Part shown: one piece after another, positions 1-15,000 of the stretch
How positions within the stretch are numbered: position 1 is the first letter of the stretch
Layout of the letters: each line of letters opens with the position of its first letter
Assembly (NCBI GenBank): GCA_021613335.1
Contig: JAJTWR010000263.1
Coordinates: forward strand, 1,151,001 to 1,215,000
Direction: 5' to 3'
Length of the DNA: 64,000 bases
Source of the DNA: Whitmania pigra
Lineage: Eukaryota > Annelida > Clitellata > Hirudinida > Haemopidae
Notes under the pieces: model-generated
The model's database searches: none
What the model was told of the DNA's origin: nothing
What the model saw: only the letters and a program-made list of their open reading frames with translations
Program-made: the position numbers and the translations under genes

Positions 1-3000
1 GAGATGCTTCCTTCATGCTGCAGATGCTGAGGCTTTCAAAGTTCTCAAAATCTCGATGTTGTGCCAATTCATTCTTGACCGAAGTCACGACATTCTTCGC
101 AGCTTCGCAGTCCGCAAAGTATTTCTTCCAATGTTTCCAGACTTCTTCGAGCCTTTGGAACAAATTGTTTAAAAATTAAGTTGGCTCAGGGGCTCAATAC
201 ACTTGATTTGATATTTACAACATTAAGTTAATATTAATCTAATTATTCTGTTGAGAAATGTTATATGAATATATTCCAAAGACTATTTAATAAAAAATGT
301 TTACTTTGACTTTCGGCTCAGTGCAAGGCACACGATGTTATTCCATTTGTGTTCAAGGAGATCCATGGTTGTCATGACAGCATCCTGCTCAACAACTGAG
401 GGACAGGCATCTGAATCGTGGCAAAGAATCTGACAGACTCCAAAGAAAGTGGAGCAAATCCTACTTTTAAGTTCAACGTCCACCTGTGAGGTCTACAACG
501 TTACAACAATTAAAATCATGCTCATGTAAATCACACATACTCATGTCTGCCAAAACAATTTGCAGTGGGAATCATCCACACACTGCATCACACTGAAGTA
601 TTATAATTTAATTTTAATGGAAACCAATCAAATGTAAATAGATAAATACTCTTAATGCTTGGGTGGTCCTCAAGATCTCCTCGAAATGGCAGTTCAAGAA
701 CTTAAATGGGGCGTTTAACTCAGTTTCCTTCATCATCATCCATCCCTTGAAATTATCCAAGCTTTTATCAAATCTCAAAATGGTTTCTGATACTCGTCTC
801 AACTTCTGGAGTCTTTGATAATGTAATAATATAATTTAACACGGTATCTTCGTAATTATGATGTTATTCAACACAACATATATTCTATTAAGACATATTA
901 TTTGTACATATTTCATGCCATGCTTCAGCCTTGCAATAAAACTACCCACCTCACAAAGACTTTGGTGCTGCATGCTTCGAAGAATCTTTTCAATGAAGTT
1001 ATTTGAAATGCCATGCAGGTTGGCAGTTTGTCGTCGTTCGATGAAAGCTTAAATTTCTCCAATTCAAGATTTCTTAGGTTTCTGTTGATTTCTTGAAGTT
1101 CCTGACTGAATGTCTAATAAAATGTTGATGTTTATTTTGAATGTCTTATAAAATGTTGATGTTTATGATGAAGACAATGATGAAAAGAAACAATGCATGG
1201 ATACAAGCAGAAAATACTGTTAACAAACTTACAAAGAAAAGACAAACAATTATTATTGTGCAATTAATGTAATTATTGCAATCAATGTAATCAACATATG
1301 AGAATCAATGTAATTATTGCAATTGATGTAATTAGCGCAATTAATGCCATTAATGTAAGCTGTAAACTTACGTTTTTGAGCAGGTGGATATTTTCTTCCA
1401 ACTGACATTCCTTGCAAGTCCTTCGAAGAGAGAACTCTAAAGCATGAAGTTTGGTGAGCATTTGACTTGAAGTCTTTGAAAACTTGCTCCACATTTCGAG
1501 CTTCTTGACGAACTCCGTCTTGCTGGCATCCAAGTCAGATGAGAACTTGTTGATCGCTCGAAGCACATTGACGACTTCGATGTGAAGACTCTGAATATTC
1601 CAGCAGCCTCGACGTTCAACTGTGATTCTCTGGCATTCGTCGAGCAGCACCAACACTTCCTTCTCCATTTCTTTCGATGCTAATTCCAACTCCTCAAATA
1701 TCAAAGATTAATTGAGTTAGTGAAATATTTTAGCTATTTATTATTGGAAATAACGATGGCAAAGCAAAATAAATATCCTTTAATTAAACCTCGTAATGTT
1801 CGAGATGGGACGACATGCAGTACATGTTCTGCAAGTCGTAGAAATGACATTCAATCACTGAAATATCCTCTTTAAGTTCTTCTATTTTTGTTTTTATTTC
1901 GTTTGCCTGCCTCATGAAATGACCAAGTACTTGGATTTGACTCAGAACGTTGCAGCAAAGAACCTCCCAGATGCACCGAAGATCCGATGCAGACTCATCG
2001 AGTGAGTGGGTCGACCTGGAGAACTTGTTTATCGCTTGTAGGAGATCCAATAATTCTTGCTTTATTACCTGATTTAATTTTTTTATTTAAAGAAAATTTG
2101 TAATATGTACAAATAAATAAAAATACATTTCTTATAAACTTATAATTTCAAAACACTAACTGAAAATTTCCTGATGTAAGCCTGCACATTGGTAAAGGAA
2201 ATTGTTCTTTTTGAGACATCCATGGAGCTCACTGACAGCTTCAAAACAACAAGATGTTCCAGAATGTCTTTATAGCAACCAATAGTTGATGTTGGTGTTT
2301 CATGAGCCTCATCTTCAACCACATCTCCGTTCTTCAATGCCATCTCCAGTTGATTGAAATGCTCAAGCTGGTTGGTATCAATCAACAGGTCCATGGATGA
2401 CTTTGCCAATTGATGCTTCCTTAGCCTCTTCCAGAATGAATATGTTTCATTAAATAAGCAAACAATAGATGAATGAAGTTGCATGTTTTCATTGTTAGCA
2501 TCAGCTTCAACTGGTTTAATAAGCTTCAACTGCTCCATGTCAACGTGGCTGCAAAATAATCCTGCATCCACTGAACAGGTTGGTTGGCTTCTCCACCTCT
2601 GATTTTCAATCATCAAGTCTAATGATGTCCTCATTTTGAATATTTCATGAATTCTGCTCCTTGTTTCATGCTCAATAAACTGTCGAACAATTATAAAATA
2701 ACCTCACTAATTACTCTCTAACTTGTTCACTAATTGACCTACAAGTCTCCTTGTTCTCCAAGTTACATGGAGGCAAACTAATATTAATTTAATTAAACAA
2801 TAAAAACTCACTTTGAAAATGTCAGTGTTCTCAACATTAAATTCCATTTTGTCACTTTCAGAGAGCCACTTCTGGTGCAAGACCAACTTGAATTCAAGTG
2901 TTTCCACCTCTTTTTTGTGTTGTTTCACCATGTCCAAATGTTCCTTCAATCGAGTTGAAATTAAATTTTTCAACAAAATCAATTTAAAAGACGAATGTAG

Positions 3001-6000
3001 ATTTAGAACTGTGCAAACCAATTTGCAAACAAATGGAAATTGCTGATTATTAGACCAAGCTTTTCTAAAATTATTAAAAGTCTAGGTTTTGAATAAGCTA
3101 ATAAGATTAAAATTAGGAGATCTTAATTAAGAAGCTAAATTGTTACAATTAATAATAATATTAAAGTATTAATTAAAATTAATATTAAAGTAATTAACCC
3201 CTGCTTCTCTCTTTCTACGATCAACTTCGGATGTTATTTCATCCCTTTTTGCCTCCAGCAGCTCAAACAATGCTTGTGTGAGGCCATCACTTCCAGAATA
3301 AAAACCTGAGGAACTCTTCAGGGCTTCCATCTCTTTCTTTAATTTTCCAAGAGAATTCTTTTTTCAAATGATTTGAAAAATTATTTATCATTTTATTTGA
3401 AAAATTTTGTCTCATCTTTATATTACAAATTCTGTCGAATCAACAACACAACCTGAATGGTACAACAATGACCACGTGACTCATGACTCTATAATATATA
3501 TATACCTCTATTCCATTGAGATGTTCATGCAAGTTGTCACCACCCGATGGCAGTTTGGACATGGATTCATTTAGTTCTTTAAAGATTTCATTGATTTTTC
3601 TGGTGATGCATTTGCTCAAATCCAGGTCCTTCAGAACAACTTCCAATTCTTTTCTTTGTCTTAGAAGCTAATTAAATTATTTAAAATTATTTAATTTAAT
3701 TAACAGTTGTCACTTTTCCATAATTTCAATTGATTTGCTGACATTCTCTTCTTCATAAATATTTAATTTATTTTGAAAAAGAATTTAAAAAAAAACAAAA
3801 ATCTAATTAACTACTAAAGAGGAACACTTGAAGCAATGGGACCATGCAAACTAAAGAAGGAAAGAACGGAAAATAAAAGAAAAGCAAACAAAGACAAGAA
3901 TCCAGTCGTGCGGAACCTGTTTTGAAAGAATTGAACTTGAGGCTTCAATTTTCTGCTTCCCAATTCCTTCTGATCTTGAAAAATTAACTTTAAAGTAGCT
4001 TTTTAGGCGTCCAAGAAAGCTTTTGTTCTTCAACTTTTGGAAAGTTGGATCTATCCAATCAGAAATCTTCTTGAGTTTCAAAACAACTGCCATTGGCAGG
4101 ATAACATTGAAATATTCCAAGTTCTTTGTTATCTCGTCAGAGTATCTTATATCTTCCAACTGTTGGTAGAATTTCTTTGGTTGCAATGAAAAAGATTCGA
4201 AGCAGGAGGACAAAAAGATGAGGAAGTTTGAATAGCAAGATGAAATTGAGTCGGGCCTGGTAACTGGCGATGAAGAATTTGGTTCTGATGATGATGATGA
4301 TGAGGATGATAATGAATTATCTGCCTCAAGCAGGTACATCTTGTCACTGATAGTAAGTTGAAGCTGTTTATGATTAAGCTTTGCAAACAAAGAGCACGCT
4401 TCAACAGGCACATCGGAACTTTCAAAGTTCAGAAGGTCAAGTGAATTGTCAAAGGCCAGGGAAGTCTTCATATTTCTAACAAGTTCAATAAGGTCGTTAA
4501 GTCCATGAGCAACTTCTCCTTCCATGTCGATGGTACTCGCATCTTCTGAAGAAACTGGAGACTCGTCAACAGAACTTCCGAAGGATCGACTTCCACTGAG
4601 GTAACTGGGAACGTCGTGGAAAGAACTATCGCAAAGAGATGCTTTGTAGTCATCATCGGGAGAGAGCCCGTCGTATCGTGCCATGGAAATCTTCATTCGC
4701 TGAATGTTGAGCATGCATATTACATGTTCCAACTAAGCAGCATTTTCAATCAAGTTATTGAAAGTTTGCTGCCTACAATTCACTGTCACACAATCTAATT
4801 TCCAGAACAATAAAAATCATCAGACTTCTTTACCACAAGTTTTTATTTATTAATTTTTATGAGATTAAAGTCTACTACATATTTAATATGGTTTTGAAAT
4901 TCCAAACATCTCAACAATGTCCGAAATAGTTTACCTCCATCAACTCATTTTCTTCGAATAAAGTGATTCCATCAACAGCATCAGTGGAACTATTTGAAAC
5001 AATTCCACTTAATTTCTTTAGCTCGAGATCAGCCTCAATTCTGGATCTGCAATGTTTACACTTAGTAATTAATTAATAAGTAATAATAATTAGAAATAAT
5101 AACTAGTAATTAATTGGTTAAAATGAACATAAACTATTATCATAACAACTACAATTCTATTATTGCATCAACTGCAATTACAACACAACAAACTTTTCAA
5201 AGGCTTCTTTCAATTGCTTGACATCAGCCTCTAACTTGACCTTGAGCTCTTTTCCTCTGAGGAAGGTCATAACCTTTTGGACAGCCTCCATCATTGATGC
5301 CATCTTCTTCTCCATAAAATTGAAACTTTTGATCCTATCCTTTTATGATGTTAAAATAATTTAAATTAAAATACCAAAAATACACTCATGTAGCCATGTA
5401 TCACATTTTTATCTAATTAACAATTACAATTTTAAAAAAATATATTAAGTTTTTGATGTTAAGCATGCCATATTGCAAATGAGTACTATTATCATCATTA
5501 TTGTGATTAGTATTATTAATATTATTATTGCCATTTGAAGCATCTGCACTAAGTTAATTCTTTGTTAGCAAACATAACATCAGGACACATTAGCATATGT
5601 GCACTAACTTGACACTGTGCAGGGTTCTGAACTTCACTTAAATGATGTTTCTCAACATCTCTCTTGGGGAGGTTCAGAAATTCTGAGATCTCATTGTAAA
5701 TGGAGCTGAATTCATTCCACGATTCCGAGACCTCCTGTAATTTCATGTTTGTTTTCAAAAACCATTTTTTTAAATTTAACTTCTCAATATTTTCATTTCT
5801 AATATTTAACATATGTTTTGATGTGCCATTTGATAATCAGTTGGTATGATATTAAATTTTAGTGGTTTTAAAAACATATTTAAAAAATGACTCAACATAA
5901 CTTTTATTATATCTTTTAAACATTTCTGCCAACCTTGAATACTGAAGTCCAATGCATTAGTGTTGAAACCAATCTCCTTCCATTAGCATAAATGTCGTCC

Positions 6001-9000
6001 CAAAGAGCTTTTGCTTGTTGACAAGTTGTTGCCAGGGCAACGGGTTCCAAACTTTCACTCAAAGTCTTCAGGAGATTCACGATGTTCTGATGGTGCTTTG
6101 GAGATGAACACAGGTTCTACATAAGGCCAAAATCACAAACATTTAGTTATGTTAGTTTAGTTAGCATAGTTAGAAGGAATGCCTTGCAGTGAAAAATTAA
6201 TAATAAAATAATTAACAAATAATTAATAATATTCAATCTCATAATAAATAATATCGTGTCTTCACAATAATCATTATCGTCCTGGAATAAAAGTTTAAAT
6301 ACCTGTAGATACTGGTGTACATTGTCTGATTCACTAATGGTAGCCACTTCATGGAAATCATTGTCACTCCTCATTAAACCAGAACAATATTTCTCTGTAG
6401 CATCCTTCAATGAAGCTTATTGTCTCATTACCAGTATAATACTGATCATAAAGGTATCAAATTTGCAAGAATAATTTTCATTTTAAAATATAAAAATAAA
6501 CAATTTGAAAAGTTGAAAGTTAAGCGAATTAGTTCCTGGAAATATCCCCTTTTAATCACCTGAAATAAAATCCAACTTTCCAGATATTGTGCCAGCTTTT
6601 CAATATCCTGAAAACTGTGGATCCTCAATAATAAACATCTCAGTGAATCCATTTCCAAGTCCTTACTGATCCTTCCAAGATCAGTCACAAGCATGAATTG
6701 GACTTTAGATAAGCAGGAAATCATCTTGCTTAATTTAGCAAGAAGGTTTGTATTGATTAAATCTGCAGACTGGAAAAATGAATTCAAAAGAATTAAATTA
6801 TCTCAACTTATCATGAAACACAAAATCTAGAATGAGTTAATCCTGATCAGTGACTTTCTGATGTTTTCAAATCAAAACAAGAAACATCTTAATCACAAAT
6901 GAATTCATTTATTTTTTAGGAAATAAGATACAAATGATGAATAATGATGGCAAACCCAAAGAATCTGAATGTTGTTTTCATTGTTTCCATCAAAAACACC
7001 TGCGACCTCATGACTGCAATCCTTTAATTCCACAAGTCCATTGAAATATTCTTTTTCTGCATGTACCTGATCTTTCATCAGAGCAGACAATTCAGAGGAA
7101 TTTGCTTTCATAGCCTCAATTTCAGCCGTGTACTTGTTGAGTTCATCCTCAAAATCCTTAAGGTTGAGTGAGTTCATCTTCTCCTTCATTTCTTCCACAA
7201 ATCTCATTTTATTCGATATTTCATCATCAAAATTCTCATCGATCAGACATTTTTCATCGTGACCAGCTTTCAAACCCCACATAAAGTACTCTTTTTCTTC
7301 TATCCATTTTTTCAATTCCTTCATTCCAGCCTGGTATTCAAAGTAAATATCTGACTTTTGTTTTAGCTTGTCTTCTATGTCCGTTTGGCTTTGGTTGATT
7401 TCCTTCAAGTCTGTCTTGAGAGATTCCATGCAACGTTGAATATTTGCTAAGTCGATTTCAGAAAGATCCTGATAATCAGCATCATCCATCTGCTCCATGA
7501 GAGCTCGAATGACGTCGAGATCCACACTAACGTCAACAATCTCCATCATCTGCTCGTCGAGCTTCACATTCTCTTCAACTGCAGAGAGTTTTAATTTCAA
7601 GGAATTCATCAATTCTTTTACTTTCTTCTCTTTTATCTGAAAGTCCTCAATTTTTTCCAGTGACTTTGTGGCTGTCACCAACATTTCTTTTGTTGAGTCC
7701 ATCAATTGATGAAAGCGAGATACAAGAGCCTTTCCTTCATTCAACAGCTGCATGTTTTCATCAAAATGTGAAATGGAATTTAACAGGTGGGAAACACTTT
7801 TCACAGAGTTGACTTTTTCTTCCAAATGCGAATCGAAATCATTCAATTTCTTCATGTACTCCAACTGGGGATACGTTGCACTTCCCGAACACAGTTCCGA
7901 ATGATGATCTTCCATTTTCTCGAACCAAGACTCGAATTCGGTCAATTGGTTCCTCAGTGAATTCGATCTGTTTATTTCTTCTTCACAAAGACTCAAAAAC
8001 TTCTTCAATTCCTCTTTTTGATTCGCCCACGACCAAGTGAGCACCCCATTGCAAGAAGCAATTTCTGAAGACAAACCTTCATCTTCCTCTCTTCCTCCTT
8101 CGAGCAACAAATTACTGATAAGCTGGTGAGCTTCATGTAAACTCCTAACATTCTGAGTCCTCATGGCTTCCAGTCGCTGTTCAACTCTTGACACAAATTC
8201 CCCAAACCTATTTTGGGTTCTTTCCAATTCGTTTCCCGATCTTAAATTCTCCCTCAGATTTAACATTTGTTCATTTAATTGGCTATTTTCTTTTTTTGGT
8301 GTTAAGAGATCTGGTGAAAAGCCATTTCTAATAGGAAAGTCGTTGGATAATGCATGATTATGCTGATGTAGCGCATCAATTTCCTCTGTAACCTCCATCC
8401 ATCCCTGGTTTAATAAAAACTTTATGTTATTATTTAAATTTATGTTAATTCATTACAATAAGTCAACCTCAATGTTCATCAATTGAGCATTAACTCTGTC
8501 ATCATTTGTAGATGCTTCTCCATTAATGCATGATAATGATTCTGACACAATTTTATTCGTCAGAACATCCGCTTCATCTCTGAGTTCCGTGATCATTTCC
8601 TGGTCCACATTCGCGAATAAAGAACCAACCAAGTCCTGTGCTCGCGAAACTTTTTCCAAGAGTCTTCGTTTATGAGATGCAACTAGGTCATCCCCTTGTT
8701 GACAAAGCTCTTTGAGAAGACAACATTCAGCAGCTGTTTCCATGGAAACAATCTCTGTTTTCAGTTCAGTCAACTCCTCCTATTAAAAGAATACAGTTTT
8801 AATTGTTTTCACTGAATATGTGTTCAAAATAAATATTTCTCATGATGATTATTGAATTAGAAATAAATAGTTTAGCATATACTATTATTTATTTACCTCA
8901 AAACTGGACACATTTTCTCCATTGCAAACAGACTCATCAAGTAACTCCTGGATGCTCAGAATAAGACTCTCGATTTTAGTATCATACATGCCAACTCTTT

Positions 9001-12000
9001 CCATAAATCCATCGTAATGTTTATTCAGAACGTTTAGATTTTCAATTTCATTTAAGAGTTTCTAGAACAAACATTGCTTCAGTAGTTATTAATGAAAATA
9101 TGAAATATAACTAATTTAACTGACGTTAATATTATAAACGATGTAATATTAGACACTTTTATGAATTAATTTTACTACTAATTGAACAAAAACACTAGAA
9201 CATCTTCAAACCATTTCTAAGGCATCACTTTTCTCCATGCTATTGGAGAAGTTTGCTGAACAAATTGAGATGATTCTCGAAAACAATTTCAGATGCTCAT
9301 CACCTGAGAAGTGCTTGATATCCTGATTGACAGTTGCCAATAATTCCTTGTATGTGATAACTTGGTTGTGCTGCTCCTTATGGGACATTACAAATAGATT
9401 AAAGTTAACAGGAAATGATGGGCTTTATTAATGAAAGGAAATACTTGTAGTGAAGCCATTTTGATCTTTAGGTCATCGAATGAAATCAATTTCTCGGGCT
9501 CAAACGTGAGATATTTTTCAAGCTCACTGCTCAAACTCTCATATGTTACCAACTTTTCAAGCAAATATTGCTCTTTGAAGTGCTGTGTTTCTAATTTCTT
9601 ATGCAGATCATCGACGGATTCTTTTAAATTCTCAAACCTGTGGTGGAATCTTTCCAAGAAATCCACGTTGCTCATGAAACTCCCATCCAGCTCCATCACT
9701 TTTCTGTCAACGACTGCTAAATGGTCTTTATTCTTGACTTCTGTTTTTCCAACAACTTCCATTAAAACTGACAGTGTCTCAGGAGCAATTGCAGCATCTC
9801 CAGCATTAAGGTATCCATAGAGGTTTTGCACCTCCTCCTCAAGAGTTTCAAACAACGACGCAGCATCGCGATACTCTGTCAACTTCTTTCTTAGTTCTTC
9901 GAACCTTTCCGTTAACTTGGTAATCTCTAATGCACTTTCTAAGGAGCATTCAGAAGATTTGTTCTTCAAGCCATTTATTACGGAAAGTGTATTCTTCATT
10001 AATTCTTCCCTGTGCTTCCCATCCTCCAAAAGAATGAGAATTTCACCATCAATCTCATTATCATTTCCACTCAACAAATTCTTTTCAAATTCTGCCAAAC
10101 ACACCTTAAGGCACCTCACCAGCTCCTTGTACTCAATCAAACATCTGCAAAATGAGGTCGTATTAACCATTAGTTCTGAGTTATCTCTAATGTGACCATC
10201 AATTTTTAGAAGCTTTTCTTGCAGATCACCATGCATTGCACACATGAACCTCTTCTTTTTGTCATTTATGTGATTCCAAAGCTGTGCTATATTTTCAAAT
10301 TTGTTTGAGAAAGTCTGAAGAAATAAGCACGATAAGTCATTTAAGTATGAGTTACTCTGAGCACAAAAGAATAATCAAAGGGAATGCTAATAGAAGAAAC
10401 ACAAGTCTTTCTGTACCTCTATTAAATGCAAACTAGGTTGGTCATGCATGATGAAATCCTTCACAAAATCGTGATCTTCGAACTCCTGATTGAAAATCTC
10501 AACCCGATGGAAGCAATCTTCCATGTCGGCAGTGAAGTTCTCGAACTCTTCCCTCATTTCATGCAAAAGATCCATTTGAGCAAGAACCTCATTCACAAGA
10601 GACATGTGGACCTGCTCATTGTCTGCCAATTCCAAGCTTATTTTTTGGTGGAATTCCACGGAAGCATAAGGCAGCATTTCGTCGGCAATCGATTTCAAGC
10701 TGTGATTTGAATCAAGCAACTTTTGCAGGTCCAGCATCACAATCTTCAACAATAAATGGATTATTTACATTTTAAGTAAGTTATATTTGAGTGGGTCCAA
10801 TGAGACTAAATGGGTTAATTATAATGATATGGTGGTTAATTTAACAAAAAAAATGAACCTTCAGAGTATCAGACACAGATCCATCAGTGACGCCTGCAGA
10901 AAATTGATTCGATGAAGATTTGCAAAACTTGATTTGTTCAGAAATTGAATCGATCATCGATGTGATTTGTCTTTTTATCTCCAGAAGATTTTGCCATGAG
11001 CCAACCAAATCGTTTAACTTCTGGAAACTTGAATCCAGGTTATTTTTAAAAGCTTCCAATTCATGCTTTAGTTTGTCAACCAAACAGCTTATTGAATTTC
11101 TCTCTGAAACAAGACTTGTCTCAGAGTTTACATTCACCATTGAATTTCTGTGATGCTCGAGCTTGGAATACAACTCCTTAAAGGTAATATTATTAATTAA
11201 TAATCAGTTAGTAATTTAGTTACGTCATAATTTATTTTGTGTCTTACCAATGCCCTTCTTAATTGTTCCTCAACTTCACTGATATCTCTGAACCCTTCCA
11301 TAGTTAACCTCTCTGATTGAAGCCACTGAGAAACTTCAACAATGGTCTTCCCACACCTCATGAGATGGTCAGCATCTGAAACCGTGCACTTGTGCAGGTC
11401 CTCCATCTCAATGCAAAATCCTCTGAACGAACTCTCAACCAATTCAAAAGCTTGCACACATTCACCAATCATGTCATCCGAGGCATACTCGTTGCGCTTA
11501 ATTTCTTCCAATAGTTCGCCTAAGCAGTGTATTTTTGAAAACCCCTCAGCAGTCAATTCATTCACCAAGGTCTGTAAATGCCATAATTCATTCAGTAAGC
11601 TCAAGTAGTGAATTATGTGTTTAAATTTAAATACCATTTAATTGTAGGTCATTCATTGAGAAAAAAAACTTATTTTACTATTAGAATATAATGAATTCCA
11701 AACTATGGAACAATAAAATTCTAAAATATGGAACAAACAAGATTAAATAATACACATTATAAGCAAAACTCTAACACACAATAATATATTCTCTAAAAAT
11801 ATATCGGATATTGAACTACAAATGAAGATCTGTACAAGTTAATAATGTAAATAAGTTAAAAAAAAATAAACAAGCACATATTCATCTTACTTGAGTCCTG
11901 TGTACTAATTGAGGTATTCTTTCCATGTTGACATCTTCGTTGAGTTTTTCAGCACAAAGTCCTGCCTTCCAGTCTTCAATAAGCTTCTTCAATCCATAAA

Positions 12001-15000
12001 CCTCGCCTTCAAACCTGGCTGCCAATTCTTCCACTTTTATTCCTCCATTCAGAGAATCAATTTCCTTCCTATGGTTGTCTCTCAAGGACTCAAGATCATT
12101 AAGAAGCTCTGAATGTTTCTCTTGAGTGATGTACTTCGACAGTTTGGAAATCACTTCTCCCAGTTCATCCAACTCTCCAAGCAAATACTCCATTCCTGCC
12201 AGGTAATCTGAAAGCTGAGACTTGTTTGCTGCTGAAAATTGTATGGGCCTCCCACTGATTTTGACTTTAAGACTTTCATATGATTGCCATAGTTCTAGAG
12301 AATTCTACAAATAAATATTGTTATTTTAATTATTATATTATATTATTTCATTGTAAGCTTCAAATGAGCAAAAAATGATAAAAGCTATTTATAATAAAAA
12401 ACTTTAAAAATCAATTTGAACAACCTTCAAGATGGCCAGTTTTTCATGAGCAATATTTCTCAAATCACAGCAGAATTTAAAAGACTCTTTAAGGAACATG
12501 GCAAGAAACTTGTGTGCATCTGCATGCTTCAATAATGCATACCCCTTTTCCATCAATGTCTCTACTTCGCAAACAGATGACTCAAATGCCTGGTTGTTAA
12601 AGTACATCAGTTAACTCTCTTGTTATAAAACTTAGAATTTGTGTCTTTTTGATTCCATCCATTCCACAAAGGTTACCAAGTTTATGCTGTTCTTGATTAA
12701 TTAAATGTTAAATAATTAGAATTTTACATTCACTCTGTAAAAAGTAAATAAAGCCCCATAAAATCTCAAAAATAATTTATAAAAATCCAAAATTATAATC
12801 CAATACATCATAAAGGATTTCATTAGAAAAATGATTAAACTGCTAATCGACAACAATGTATCAACATCAGCCACAAGAAATAAGGAGAACTAACCTGACA
12901 CTGCTCCATCTTGCTTTTGATTGCTTGAATATCATCCCAAGTCTCTTGTGCATCACTGAGTAAAGAGTTCCTTCCAACAACTTCTATCTTCTCTCTGATT
13001 GAGTTCTTGAGCTCCCTGCAGCTGACGAAAACTGAGGACAACTTCATGGCATCTCGTGAAGTGGAGCACAAACTCTCCAACCTGTGAAGATTTATGACTG
13101 TTTATAATTATTTATGACTATTTATAATTATTTATAATTCAACCGAGGAATCAGGTTTTTAGGTTCGCCTACTGCATACTTATTATGTCCTTAAGGATGT
13201 ACACTAGGACAACTACACTACTGGATGCAGATTTAATTATTTATTTAATTATTTATTTAATTATTTGATTAAAATCCACTGCACAACTAAGATGATTTGG
13301 ACAACCAGGTACACTGACCTTTCTATAAGGTCACACAGGAGGTTAGTTTCGTCATCAACCCTGCTAGACCATGCTGAGTTGAAGGCGAGGTTTTGAAGGA
13401 GAACTTTAGATTCCTCGATGTTTGTCTTCTGATGACCAATTTCATCCATCAACTCCTTTAGAAATCAAAATCATTACGATTTATTACGTGTTACTGATCT
13501 CGAACAATCATATTTGATTGAAATGTTTAACTCCCTTATAATGGAATTCTTATAATTACTATTAATTACTGATTTAAATTTTGTGTTTTAAGCTCCTTAA
13601 TTAGCTGCTCAATCTATTAAATCTATTTACCTTGAAATCATTGTGAATCGTTTCATAATCTTCTAATTCGGGATTTGCTTCTTTTAACTGGTGAACCTGA
13701 GACTCAACTCTATCAATCCATTCTAACACTTGAAACTTTCTGAAATGTTATTCGTTAGCAATTGAAAGTTACAAATGGAAATTAGCTAAACATAAATTGT
13801 ACATAATTATGCCCTCATAAATATTTGCAGTAAAATCACAAACACCTTTCCAAGTAGTCATTGTACGTTATGGCTCCATTTTGAATCTTTTCTGTCAATT
13901 CAGAGATCTTGCTGTTGAGATCTTGAAGCCTGGCCAAATGCACCTCGATTTCATGTTTGAAAGAATCATCAAAATTCCTTCCACAAATGGAAATCATTGC
14001 ATCCAGAGACTCTTGGCATCTCAGGACCAATTCACTTTCTTCCTGCAACGTAGTAGGAGTTAATAAGCCTTCAATAAATCTTCAAACAAAACTGATGAGT
14101 GAAATAACTGAATAATTCACAATTTGATGAATGAATTAATTGAATAATCCATAATTTAGACCTCCAGTGTTTGAAGAGATTTTTCATGAGAAAATTCCTC
14201 AGATTTGAAAGAATCTTGAACTTCAAAGAGATCAGTTGTAATCTTTTTCAGCAGTTTTAAGCATTTCTGTTCCTCCATATTATATTCAATCATTGAAATT
14301 TTGTAAATTGAGTTCTCTTTGATTTCCTGAGACATGTTTGAAAAAGGTTAGAAAAAGTTGTGAAACTAAAAACTAAAATGAATTAATAAAGAATATAATA
14401 ATTCCATAAATTCTTAAAATAAATTATGTGGATAGCTAGTGGCTAGTTGAATTCATCTTATCGAGAGACACTTCAAAGATAATACACTGTGTGTACAATG
14501 CCTGAATATGAAGAACAAATTCTAACTTAACATGTAGCATGAAACATGAAACACATCATAAAAGCAAATGAAAGTAGTTTGTGCCTATGATGCAATAAAA
14601 TAAAATAATAATTATTAGTACAACTGAATAATATCTTAATTGTACGAGTTAGGTGTGGATATGTGAAAAATATATATTAATTACAAATTATTAAAGTAAC
14701 AAAATTAATAAACCTACTTTAATAGACACAAAAGCTTCTAGAATTTGCTGTTTCAATCCCTCACGAGCATCAAGCTGCACTTTAGTATTATCTAGAACTT
14801 CCAGATTTTCCATTAAAGTGTTGCTAATGTGATTGCTGTTCACATGATCCTTGTAAATCATTTTAAACGTTTTTAATAAGTTCGTTTAACTCTAAGTCAC
14901 ATATGGTGAGTGAAGTTATTCTTGTATAATCTAAACAATAGATCAACGATCAACCGAAATGTTTTCAAGTGAGAAATCACCTTCCAAATCTCCAAGTCCT